A stretch of 64,000 nucleotides of DNA from Thysanoteuthis rhombus (lineage: Eukaryota; Mollusca; Cephalopoda; Oegopsida; Thysanoteuthidae): NCBI GenBank assembly GCA_963457665.1, contig OY735215.1:28769097-28833096 (forward strand), in the 5' to 3' direction. Made by a program: the position numbers and the translations under genes. The notes below the pieces were generated by a model. The model searched no databases and was not told the DNA's origin. It saw only the letters and a list, made by a program, of their open reading frames with translations. This document shows, one piece after another, positions 24,237-35,531 of this stretch (the stretch's first letter is position 1; each line of letters begins with the position of its first letter).

Positions 24237-25250
24237 CAGGTATCCTTTGCCATTCGTGGGGTTTCCATTCGCAGTTCACCCTTGAATAATTTAATGGGAA
24301 TATTTTTAAAAAAATAACGCATTAAAGAAAATACGCTGTTCAGTATGGAGAAAACGTAAAAAAGTTAAGGAAAGTTAAGGAAATCATAAATGCGTCGTAA
24401 TAATCTTTGTGCTATTGATAAGGAGAAAGATTGTAGAAAATGATCAAGTAAAATGATTTATGTAGACACTATAAACCCGGTTGAAAACTTGTTTAATGTT
24501 TACACTCATGATATTTTAGACATTGAATTTTTTCGAATTCATTGTACTGTAGACAAATTCATTCAATTATTTCCTTAGATGAACTATTATAGATCATTAT
24601 TAACATTTCTCTTTTTATTTTTATGCTAGTATTTACCTGTATATCAAAATTTTTGTTGCTTTTTTGCAACTTTTCTTGGACCGGATAACATTTTTAAAAG
24701 GCAACAAAAATATTGAGATTGAGGTCAAGTAGCTTAAAAAAGAGATTTTTCAATAATCACTTCACTATAGTTTTACGAAATGTAGGGTTTTCGTTAATTA
24801 ACTGTATATTTTTTACAAGCATCTACCACACACTTTTTAACGCTGTTTTAAAACGTATTGCAATAATTAAATATCCTCTTTGAAAGTTCAATTTTGGCTA
24901 TAACCGCAAGAAAATAGCATCAAGTTAAACGGAAAAGACTCGCAGACTATTTCTGAGCAGACTTAGGTCATGTTTACGTTTTTGACTTGAAAAAAAATCG
25001 ATTCCAAGTCGATTTTCAAATTTTATCATGTTCACTGTATCTATTTATTTATTTGCATATTTACAATTTCGGAATGGTGAAGTGTTTGTTTAACGAAAGT
25101 TTTACGGTACACGATTTATTGGTTGAAGGCGCGAAAGGGTTGCAGCAAAAATCATTCTCGGATTTAGCGTATCCTGATGCCCCTAGCAGCCGCGAATAGC
25201 AAGGGATACAATAAAATAATGAATAATGAGATAAAGCAAGAACTTACAAT
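24237..25250. other. Intergenic, with a copy of a dispersed repeat
   Basis: The block GATAAGGAGAAAGATTGTAG at about 24418 recurs at 27551 and, inverted, at 50190. No gene was seen. Confidence 0.45.
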
Positions 25251-28200
25251 CACAGAATTATGATTTGTAATCCTTTTACATTCTATCATTGGACGAAGAA
25301 GATTACCGAACCATCTGTAGGGAACCGAAATCATTACAATTCTTTCTATAAAAGAACGTATGACATTGGAGGGAGCAAATATAAAATAACTTCTCGGACT
25401 ATAATTACTATTATTGCATTTCCTTTACACTCACGGCGTAAATCTCTAGGTGACTGCATCGTTGTTGGCTAAACGACACAAATTGAATCCGTACAGTCGA
25501 CCGAAGGTGACAAAAAAGGAAGTGGGGGAGAAACGACTTTGGGAAGAACGATAAATCATCAACATGTATTTTTGCTCTCAGCACTGTTGGTCTGAAAAGA
25601 AGTGCATCCATGCAGTCATTACTTAAAACAACCACAAAAGTCCTCGTGTATCATTAATATTCATCTGGTTTTATTTATCACAGCTTTTTTCAGAAGACCA
25701 GAGTACCTCGTTATTTTCGTACTAATGACACTGGACAGATTTTCTAGATGAGATAACTCGCAGGCATTAACTGCAAAAATTAACGAGTGTACAAACACCG
25801 TGAAACGCAAAACTTCGCCCCGCACTAATTAGCTATATCTCAGTCTGTCTTTCCTTCTCCCCCCACCTATTTCGGCTCAGAAAGCTAAGAGCCGAAGTGA
25901 CACGTCCGACGGGCGAATCCCAACAAACTTTTCTCATTGACTAAAAACCTTTCCCTAAACTGCAAAAACCTAGCCAATCAAATAACAGGGTTCCATGTTT
26001 GAACTGCCAAACTCCAATGGAAGTCATTGACTGCTCGTTCATGAGTAATCTTTCGATATCTCATTCTGAAAGTGTCCGTGATACCTTAATTACAAACATG
26101 GCGATGTAATATCAGCACTCAAGGACTTCAACCTTTGGAAAAATGAGAAGACGAATTTCTACCTCTTCACCTCTGACCTTTTTCAACCACGGGAAAGATC
26201 CCGTTTTTTCCAACTAACTTACATGGCCATCAAAAGACGTCACCTCATCAAACATAAACACACACCTATCTACTTCTTAACACTATCAACGGCACAAATC
26301 ATTTTTTGCAGCAACTAATGTGCTGCATATTAGAAATGGACAAGTGCACAGGATGTCCCTCTTCCCTCCTACTTCCTGTCCAACCATTCTGTAGCCGCGA
26401 TAAGAGGATGACTGGCGGTGGGACTGTTTGACAAAGGACAGGACAGCTATTTTATCTTTTCGTATAGGCTTTCTGAATGATTGCTCTGTGACCTATTATT
26501 CCATTCATAGATCAAATTTTAAGGCTGACAATGGATATGACAGCTATTTTGATGTCATCACCTGAGCAAGTAAAGTAATTATGGGGGAGTGGATGGTTCA
26601 TGCTTTCACTCAACTTCTGAAGAGAATGGCATATCAGTGAAGAGACCATGATCAAAATGGCTGTTACTGGGATTGGGTTCAGGAAGAGCTGAATTCATGC
26701 CTCTCTAAGCAGCAGCATCTGGAAGTTAAATTCACTTCACCCATTCAGTTTTTCAAGCTGATATTTGTCATACCATCTTATGTTTCATTCATATACTCAG
26801 TCTTTAATCAAATTTAAAGTATTATAAATCATGATTACTTTTTACCTTGTAAATAAAAATTTAAAATAATGAAGTTTTGAATTATTCAACATTTTTGGTG
26901 CGAAAGAAATTGTTGTATCCATTTTTTTCCTTGTCACCTATATTACATCAGCGTAATCTTAACTGACCAATAGTTATACATGATTGCATCATCGTTCCTC
27001 TTTGGTCACATAATGTAACACTCTCATTGAACTGAAACTCCAGCTCACTTATTTATCGCTCAATAACTGACATCAATCTGATTAGTGTTTAAAAATGGTT
27101 TTGACCCTTGCTTCAAGAACAAGGCTCTCTTTCAATACAACCTTGAACAAAAGCGACACATGAAACTCAAAGCGAGACTTGGCACTCCACTAAATAGAAA
27201 GTGGTGAGATGTAACATCTCAGTATTAGCGAGAGTAACCAACAGTAACTTATGCAAGAATAACCTCTGGAATTGTTCAAGGCTTGGGTTGTTTAACATGT
27301 TCAAGTACAAATCAAGTATCTCTGACATATCTTTGGATCAGAGACATGAAGGGTGTATTCTGATCAAAATTCCAGTGAGAATATTAGTTTCAGAAACCCA
27401 GGATATTTTTATAATTCTGAGGAGTAGCTATACCCACGCAATGAACAAAAATGTTGGCAGGAAATCAACAGCCAATAAAAAATATAAATTTTAAAGAGAA
27501 TTCCAAAATCGTACAAAGGTCGATCTTATCATTCATATCATTGTGCCATCAATAAGGAGAAAGATTGGAGAAAAATCTGATGTAAAAATTATTTGTGTAC
27601 ACCTTATAGAACTGGAGATATTTTTGAAAATAGAAGATGGGAAAAGTTGTAACAATATAAATAAAAAATGATTTTAATAATTTGCATCAGAAAATTTTCC
27701 AGAAACTTTCTCATGAAAATGTCTACATTTTAAATTCAACCAAAAAATCAAGTAATAATTTTCATAAAATTTTGGGGATTTATGTATTAATGGATAATTT
27801 TTTGTTCGTGTGCTCAAGAGCCCCCATTCAATTGATGAATTATTTTACTTATAACTCGCAAATGTTATGAGTTTTACGTATAGTAAAAGTAATTCCATGG
27901 AAGAATAAATTTTGTATAACTTTTTTTCTCAATAAGTTCCATTGGATCCATATGTATGCCTTACTTCAGAATTCAAAAAATGAATAGAAAATCAAGTAAA
28001 ATATTACTCATCTTGGAAACTTTTTAATCTTATCAGCAGACTTATATTTTAATATCTAAATAACTGAAAGAGTAATTCTAAGTGGAGCCATTAAAGTTTT
28101 TCCAGTGTTTAATACAGTTACATTTCCTTCAAATGAAACATTAATTAATTAAATAAAATATTAATACAAAACATTTAATTTTATTAATTGTGATTAAAAG

Positions 28201-29148
28201 TAAAATAAGAAAATATTTGAGATTATATGTTCTTTCGATTGAGACCTGAGTTCCAGAATGAAGTTTTTGAAAGCAATTCTTCCAGCATTTGTAATTACTG
28301 ATACAAACATTACAAACAGGGTTTTACTCTTTCGATGGTATAATAGTCCATAGGATTAAGCTGCTCAAAAAATAAAATTGCTTGCCATGATTTGTTATTA
28401 CGTCATTTTTGACTGCTACATCCAGAGTAGCTGCTAAAACTGATGACAGATATTTGTCAACACCTTAGCGCAAACAATATAGCATAATTTTCTACTTTAA
28501 TAGTAAACTTCAACTTGGAAAAGCATTCAGATTCTATATTACAATTAATAAAAACATGTCTTTTAAGTCAACAATTCGGTCTTCTTTTTTCTAGCAAAAA
28601 CAAGAAATCACTTGAGAACAACATTTTCAAAATTTTAATTATGTTTTATAAATAAGGTGTCAAAGATTTTTCAATGTGCGTGGATATAGCTACCTGAGAA
28701 GAATTTTACATAAATTAAAAAAAAATTTTGCAATGACATTGAAAAATCAAACATGTTGAAAAATAACAAAACTAATTTTTAAATTGTCCATATTATATTT
28801 TTGTTAATTTTTTTTGTATTAAAGAAAAAAAAATGATGATGATATAAGTTCATTAAATTAGAGTTTTAATAAATGAATAAAGCTCTCATTGAAAGAAAAT
28901 GTACACTCTTTTCTTTTAAAAGTCTTTGCTCCAAACATTGCAGTCTGTTAGGTTAATTCAAGAACTAGAAAAAAAAAAATCTTTTAAATTAAAAATTCAC
29001 TGCTTTTTATTTTTTCTACTCTCCCAACAGTGGAAAAGAAAAACCTCAGTGAGGAAGCCAATAAACTGTCCATGCTCCAGATGAAATCAACAAATGCATC
29101 CAGATGCAAAACAAAATCTCAAGATGAAAAAAAAAAAAAACCATCAAA
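25251..29148. other. Intergenic, nothing coding supported
   Basis: Long AT-rich stretch. The plus-strand open frames at 27201-27494 and 27682-27870 show no domain and no convincing splice sites. A dispersed repeat copy lies at 27490-27760. Poly(A) and poly(T) runs are common. Confidence 0.45.
27490..27760 (+). repeat. Dispersed repeat, copy 3
   Basis: CACCTTATAGAACTGGAGAT (continuing ATTTTTGAAAATAGAAGATG) matches 11620-11655, and the AATAAGGAGAAAGATTGGAG block upstream matches 24418. Confidence 0.65.
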
Positions 29149-29758
29149 ATGATTCACCTTTTTCTTCTATTTTCAAGTCCCAAATTTTTTACAGTTATGA
29201 AAACATATGTGATCTTGCCCGATTATGCCAAAGAGATTATTCACAGACAAGGAATTGTCCCTCAAGTACCTGAAAAAAAAATCTTTAGCAAAGTAGAAAT
29301 GTCTCTAAGGGCTCTCAAGTCCCTTTGCCTTCACTGTCAGTCACCAGACGCATGTTCCCCTCCACGCCTTATTTTCAGTATTCTTCAAGTTTATTTCTGT
29401 AGGAATCACACTCACACAGAGAAAAAAAGAGAATAAAATAAAAGAACAAAAAAAAGGAAGGGTCATGAATGTCTGTAAGTTTTAAATCAGCAGTAATCGC
29501 CTAGTGACCGAAGGGCAGATAACTCTTGTCAGTCTTTCCCAAAATAATTTTGTTTGGGAATTCATAGTGGCAAGAAAAAGCACCGTTCTTTTTTTTTTTC
29601 TAATGATTATTTTCGTTTATAAAATTACCTAATGCCAACTGCAATGCCATTAGGATGTACCAAATTTTCTCATCCATTATTTCTCCTAATTAAATAAAAA
29701 TTGGACCATATTGAGTTTAATAAACTTATCAAATTTCAACTATTTTGCATATGTATGA

Positions 29759-30111
29759 ATATATATATATATATGATTATAAATTGTGTTATATTATTTT
29801 GAAACTCTACTTGAAATGATCTCCCGTTATTACATGGTGAATGTATTATTTGGCTTAGACAATATGATAGAATAAACAATTAAAGAAAGTGGGGCTGCTG
29901 CAGGAATCAACCATACAACTGATAGGGTAGCTGCTCCAACTTAGCATTGCTCTTACCATTGAGCAAAACAGTCACCGGTAATGCAAAGGCCCAAATAACT
30001 GTTTCAACTCCAAATTCTCATTTTGCTTATTCATGGCCTATATCTGCTCTATTTGTCTCTTTCAATGTGACAGCTATCTTCCGTCAGACCATATATCCAT
30101 TACTTAGTAAC

Positions 30112-30150
<39 letters not shown>
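29759..30150 (-). mobile_element. tRNA-derived SINE with (TA)n at its 3' end
   Basis: Read on the minus strand, the head carries an A-box-like GCTCAATGGTAAGAGCAATG at about 29968-29949 and, further on, the tRNA 3' region that here lost part of the B box. The body then runs CCCCACTTTCTTTAATTGTT to the tail block CATGTAATAACGGGAGATCA and finishes in (TA)n at 29759-29774. A second (TA)n tract at 30113-30150 borders the 5' side. Two more copies are at 45133-45690. Confidence 0.75.
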
Positions 30151-30153
<3 letters not shown>

Positions 30154-30240
30154 CTCCAGCACAATAAACAAACTGATTTCTAGACAAGGAATCAAAGTGG
30201 GAAGTCTATATTGCAATATTATCTTGATTTCATTTGATGA

Positions 30241-30611
30241 GGCATTGTCTACCATTATTGATTTTTGACTAATATTTTCTTTCGTCTTAGTTTTAGTTGT
30301 TTTTCATCGCAACTACTCAGACCATCAGTCTATGGCAGTAAGTAAACAGTGCAGATCAGAAATAAACAATATGCTCTCAGTGAGATTCGAATTCACATCG
30401 CTTTTACTTTAGAGAAGCATGGTCATCCATACCAACTGCTACGCTGCTTGAGCAACAAGAATTTTCTCACGGCTAACCGAACATCAAATCTAATTGTTGA
30501 ACATACCTTTTTAGTTTTCTGATCATTCAATGCCAATTTTGTGATTTCGATGAAAAGCAACTAAAATCAGGATGAAAGAAAAAAGTGGTCAAAAATTAAT
30601 AATGGTAGAGA
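30241..30611. repeat. Foldback element with a tRNA-like core (best copy)
   Basis: Left arm 30241-30313 (CTACCATTATTGATTTTTGA and on to TTTTCATCG) and right arm 30547-30611 are inverted copies over about 60 bases with high identity. Between them lies GAGATTCGAATTCACATCG, which on the minus strand resembles a tRNA B box (GAATTCGAATCTC). A second tRNA-like block follows with ATACCAACTGCTACGCTGCT. Relatives: 20731, 23930, 39263-39494 and 58686-59049. Confidence 0.7.
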
Positions 30612-30689
30612 GTCTGAGGTGTCACATTCCTAGTTATTTTTGTGGGTTGAAGTCGTTTGGTTTGTCTATCGGGTGATTCATAAACAAAG

Positions 30690-31180
30690 AATGAAAATAA
30701 TCCGGGAGTGAATTTATTCCAATGGATTAAGTTTTATCTCTGCCAACAAAGGGTGGGCTATGGGTCACAGGAAAAGTCTTTGAAATTTGGGATGGATCCA
30801 GGATTTTTTCACAGTTACCACCCCTTCATCGTATCTATATGTCCAAACAATATCTCCAAAAGTTCTCAAAGAATTTCAATTAAATTTTTATGGAAGGGGT
30901 AGGTTATGGAGTAAGGAAGAATTGGTTAGATTTTGGGGGTAGATCCAGGAATTTTTTTCATTTGAGATTTTTTTTCCATTTTTTTTTTTTTCATACCTTT
31001 ATATATCCACTCATGTTTGTCCACATAATATCCAAAAGTTCTCAATGAATTCCAATGATATTTAGTCTAAGGTTGGGCCCAGGGCTAAGGAAGAGCTAAC
31101 TGAATTTTTGGGTGGATTTGGGTATATTTTTTTCTATAATAACCTCCTTTCATCGTAACTATATATAGTGACAATGGAGT
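30690..31180. repeat. Degenerate tandem repeat, units of about 200 bases
   Basis: Two to three units share GGRTGGATCCAGGATTTTTT-like text, AATATCTCCAAAAGTTCTCA and GAATTCCAATKATATTTAGT. They are related to the repeat at 38850-38960 and in theme to 13518-13990. Confidence 0.65.
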
Positions 31181-31199
31181 TGGCAGAGGTAAGTGATCT

Positions 31200-31703
31200 C
31201 TGAGTGCTCCCTAGTTTTCAATGGATCAATTCTATTTTTGTTCCAAGTCAAATTCACTCTTTTAATTCACGTCTTCCTAAACAAAACTGTACAAATCACT
31301 CTCAGGAATGTTCTCCTGATTTGAGCCTTGAAATGTTGACAAAAATACCAACAACACTGACGGTTTTTCTCAATCGAATTTGTATTACTTGAGAAGCTTC
31401 TCTTCACAGCTGCTTCAATCTTATACCAATATATGCATATATACACATACATATACATATTTACACATACATATATACAGGTTTGACTTGTGACAGAGGT
31501 AGTAGCATATTTGCCACTAATGCCAGTAGTGGGAAATACTCAAGCATAGGTAAAACCAGAATTACAAAGGCTAATTTTTAAGGTAGACAGGCCATCCTAT
31601 TTGGAAGTTTACTGAAACACAATCTTCTTACCTACATTTTACCTTAAAATTCATTTAACTAAGATTTTAAATCATTTTTACACACTTACATACACACACA
31701 CGC

Positions 31704-31749
<46 letters not shown>

Positions 31750-33920
31750 GCACTTACTTAATATTCTTATACAAATAATCGCATACCTGTTTGCTTAAGC
31801 CTATCTATCTACACAATGAGCAGTGTGATTCTTTTCGGTTTGTTTCTCTGTCAGTAACAATGAACTCTTCCACTTAAATGAGTTCAGTCACTTTCTGAAA
31901 AAAACTTCAGATGAAATTGATAAATCGTAAACATTTATTTATACAACTAACAGCTTCAAAGCAGTGTACTTGAGTCTCAAAGTAAGTAAGAGAATGCGAA
32001 GAAACCACTCAAACTCTGCAGAAACACGGATAGATATTTTTACCAAATGCTTGACGGCCTCAAGTATGTATATTTATCATACAGTTCCTTAGTAAAAAAA
32101 AAAAAAAAATTCTCATAGAAACTCAAATATATCTGTAAGTTTTTTCATGGTTAATAACTAGTATACATATAAATGTACAATAGGAGCAAGTTGGCATCTG
32201 ATTGGGTTTAAAGGTTGTTCAAAGGTAGTAAAAAAAATGAGAAAAGACAAATATTATGTCCTTCACTCAGTAACTGGATCAAATTTTTATGGCTAAATAC
32301 ACACAGCAGTAAATGTCTGCATTCAAATCAGATAATTCCTCCTTTCTAAACGTTTATAGTTTATTCCTAGTGTTGGAGATCCATTTTGTCGTTTTGTACT
32401 AATTTCTGATATGCATATATATATATCATGAATATTTCTTTTTCTTCATTTCAAGGAGATGTAAATATCTATGTTTTGCTCCTTAAGGAAGCTACAGAAT
32501 TTATTGGCATGGTGTCTATAATTCTAACAACTAATTCACCAACTTATTGTCTCAGTCTTGCTTCACATGTAAAACCCTAAGAAACTTAATCAAAGATATG
32601 TTGATTCTCCAAATAATTTATTACCATTATTAAGTCAGAAAATATGAAAGCAAATTATTTCTCAACAATCTGATTGTGGAACTTGAAACTAGGACTTGTT
32701 TGGTTTATGCGGTTGATTCATTTCTGTGATGGTGTTGCGATGAAGAGATAGGTCATTCAGTAAGTTCTCAATTCAAAATACTCAAGGACTGCATCAAGGA
32801 CAGCCTAAAGCACTGCAGTATCAGTAAATGAACAGGAATCTTATTCGAAGGACAGAGCCAAATAGCACAGCAAAACATTCACGGTCTTTACATCCTTTGA
32901 AAAAGAACTAGAAGAGAGTAGACCATCAGTTTGATAGAACGTCTAAAGGGCTCGTCATCTGTCCCCCATAACACTACAGTGCTCCAACTCTCCCTCAGTG
33001 TTTACCTCAAGAATTGGACTTTTCAGCCACATTTAGGTCCACTGATGACATTACAGCCACAGAAATCATCAGAATGGTGATCAACCAACACATAACATAT
33101 TTGTAAAAACTATTATCTACATAACAGATATTTTCCATTAATAATTCATTGAGTACAATGAAAAATCAGTTTGAAAAGAAATAAATTTGCTTCCTTTGTC
33201 TTTAGGAATAAATCAAGTCTATCCATTTGGAATCACAGGGTCCAAAAAAGGCAACGAAAGTTACCCTTCTGGGAGTGATATCTGAATGTCTTCATTTCAA
33301 GAAGTACCCACAATAAAGAGAAATTAACTGAAACAATAGGTTGATACTAATTAAACCAATTAGAAAATTTAATTTTCAAGCTAAATTGACAAATAATCCA
33401 AAATTGTATCAGTTGATACCAAAGGCCAACTTTTTTGTAATAAAAATTCCTTTTTGAAATAAAATAGGAGAATAATTCTGGGTTTTGCAAGTATCTGAGA
33501 GACAATAAGAAGAGAATCTTGTATACTTTTCCGATGTGTATTTATGATAACAAGTTTCAATTGCAAAGCTTGGAATGGAAATGCAGTACTCTAGTCTTCC
33601 AGCCCCCAGCATGAACCATATAGCCAAATTTACAAATAACCTCTCGCTTGGAGAAGTTAACTGCTTGCATAATGACATACGTGAATAGAAAGTTATAAAT
33701 ATTACAAATAGGGTCTACATGAACAATGGCAGCTATATTATTATTTCCCCATGGTTATAGCGGAATTTACAAGTACTAAACTGATTGCTTTTGCCCTGGC
33801 CTGAGATCAGAGTTTTCTTTACTTTTTGATAAACTTTTTGTCACAAGTGTAACTAACTAGGCACCAGAAACAAAACCAGAACCTCTCAGCTCTTAGTCTG
33901 ATCCTCTAACCATGATTATG
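31200..33920. other. Intergenic or distal 3' UTR of NRF1
   Basis: No coding feature. A (TA)n tract is at 31706-31745. Minus-strand poly(A) signals (TTTATT on the plus strand) occur near 31937, 32360 and 32622, but nothing decides whether the NRF1 transcript reaches here. Confidence 0.35.
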
Positions 33921-34280
33921 AAGTACGGGTATCCCCTGCTTTTCGAAAGTTTACCATGCATCACTCTTTCCGTTTCTATGAAAAAAGGCAAAAAGCGAAA
34001 ATAGTGTTTGTTTTGTAGCAAGCCATTATAGATGCAGTGTGCACCTTCTTTCACCCTCCGTTACATCCCAGTCTCCACATACAATATCAATCTCCCATGA
34101 CTCAGTCTGATAGACCATCATCACCGTTTTTGGGGATCTGGATGTGCTTAAAAAATTTTTTCCAATATAAATTAACGGTATTTGCTTCATTGCTTTACAC
34201 TATTCCGACCTACGAAAGTTTTTTTCACATGATTGCTCTACTTTCGTATAGTGGGGAAAATCTTTATATGCCAATCTGTT
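33920..34280. repeat. Dispersed repeat starting GGGTATCCCCTGCTTTTCGA, copy 1
   Basis: Aligns with 53871-54130 through GGTATCMCCTGCTTTT, AAAAGCRAAAATAGTGT and CATCATYACC, ending ATTTTTTCTAATR-like text. A partial relative (CAGGTATCCTTTGCCATTCG) is at 24239. The open frame at 34037-34435 lies partly in it and has no domain. Confidence 0.6.
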
Positions 34281-35346
34281 ATCAATTCTTCAATAAGGAA
34301 AGAGAAACGTTATTTCTCTGGTTTTCAATATTTTTTTGTGGCATAATATTGAAAAGAACTCATGATATCTGGCAGAAGGATAGAGAATTTAAGTTTATAC
34401 CTTTACATAAAAGCATTAGTGTTACACAACACTAGTAGTAGGCAAACTGAGATTGAATTTGTTTTGTTGTCTCCACTTTTTGGTGTCCAACTCATTAGTT
34501 TACCTTGTGCTCACATGATTATGACTATGTATAATAAATAGAATGGTGCCTCAAGGAGCAAGGTTGGTCACATGACTGGCACAGAACAAATGCAATTTTA
34601 AAATATTCTATATTTTATACTTGCTGAAGTGTCTACTTTCTTTGTTATTTACAAGTTTCTTGTTTGTTGAAACCATGAATAATAGACATTGGATTGATCC
34701 CACCGTTAAGAATGAACAGTAGTCTGGGATTTCTCAATAGGTCAGCAGCATTAGTCATTCTTGTAAACCATGGTCCATCCAATTCTAACTGAATTGGTAT
34801 AATTCTGGTTATTTTTTAACAGATCTAATATTTTCAAAATACCCTCGTTTCAAAACCCTTAACAACATTAGTAGCATTTTCAAGGTTGTAACAAATACAA
34901 AAAAGATCTTGTCGTAATAGAAAAAACAAAACAAAATGTATAATCAAAATATAAAAATAGTCTCATCTATTGTAGAAGAAAAGGATTGAGGTAGGTCATG
35001 TGACCAGTCTCCTGTAAGTTATACTGAACAGAAGTTGGCCCTTTTCTTCACTTTGGGTAATTTCCAAACTTGTTTTGTGCTTTCATACCAGGGTGGTTAT
35101 TTGATACTTGCTTACTTTTTTTTTTTTGCACCCTCAAAAACTAAAAATGCTGCAAAATGTTTCAAAAAGATATCTGAGAAATATGAGTTCAGTAAAAAAT
35201 TACCATTTTTTTTTTTTTTCAAAGAAGGCTAGTTACTAGCCATAGCTCCATTGTTTGGTCATGATTATATCTGGCCTTGTAGTTAGTCTCCAGCAGAGCC
35301 ACCCGAATAGGAAATCATATCACAGTTTTATCCATCATTCTTGACT

Positions 35347-35531
35347 TTATAATTGTTCAACAGTCATCACTTCAACTGCATGGGTAGCATCAGGAACCTC
35401 TTCTTTGAGCGAAGTACTGTTTCGTTCAGCCATAGCAACTTGCAGGGCTATGTTCTGGGCCTCAGCGTCAGTCAGTGTTGTCATATTGGATGGCATTGTT
35501 TGGTAGACAGACACAGGAATTGTCATTATTC
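35347..35531 (-). CDS. NRF1: NRF1 coding exon 8 (C-terminus and stop)
   Basis: Acceptor TTGCCAG precedes 35531. The exon encodes IMTIPVSVYQTMPSNMTTLT through HAVEVMTVEQL and a TAA stop at 35349-35347. IPVSVYQT and VEVMTVEQL match the conserved end of NRF1 (vertebrate IPVSMYQT and VEVVTLEQ). Entry phase 1 completes a Gly codon with the previous exon. Confidence 0.93.

Noticed and set aside
29149-29436. Plus-strand open frame of 95 codons as a small gene
   Set aside because: No domain, no start context or splice evidence, and bordered by poly(A)-rich sequence.
34037-34435. Plus-strand open frame of 132 codons
   Set aside because: Partly inside a dispersed repeat with a second copy at 53.9 kb; no domain, no splice context.
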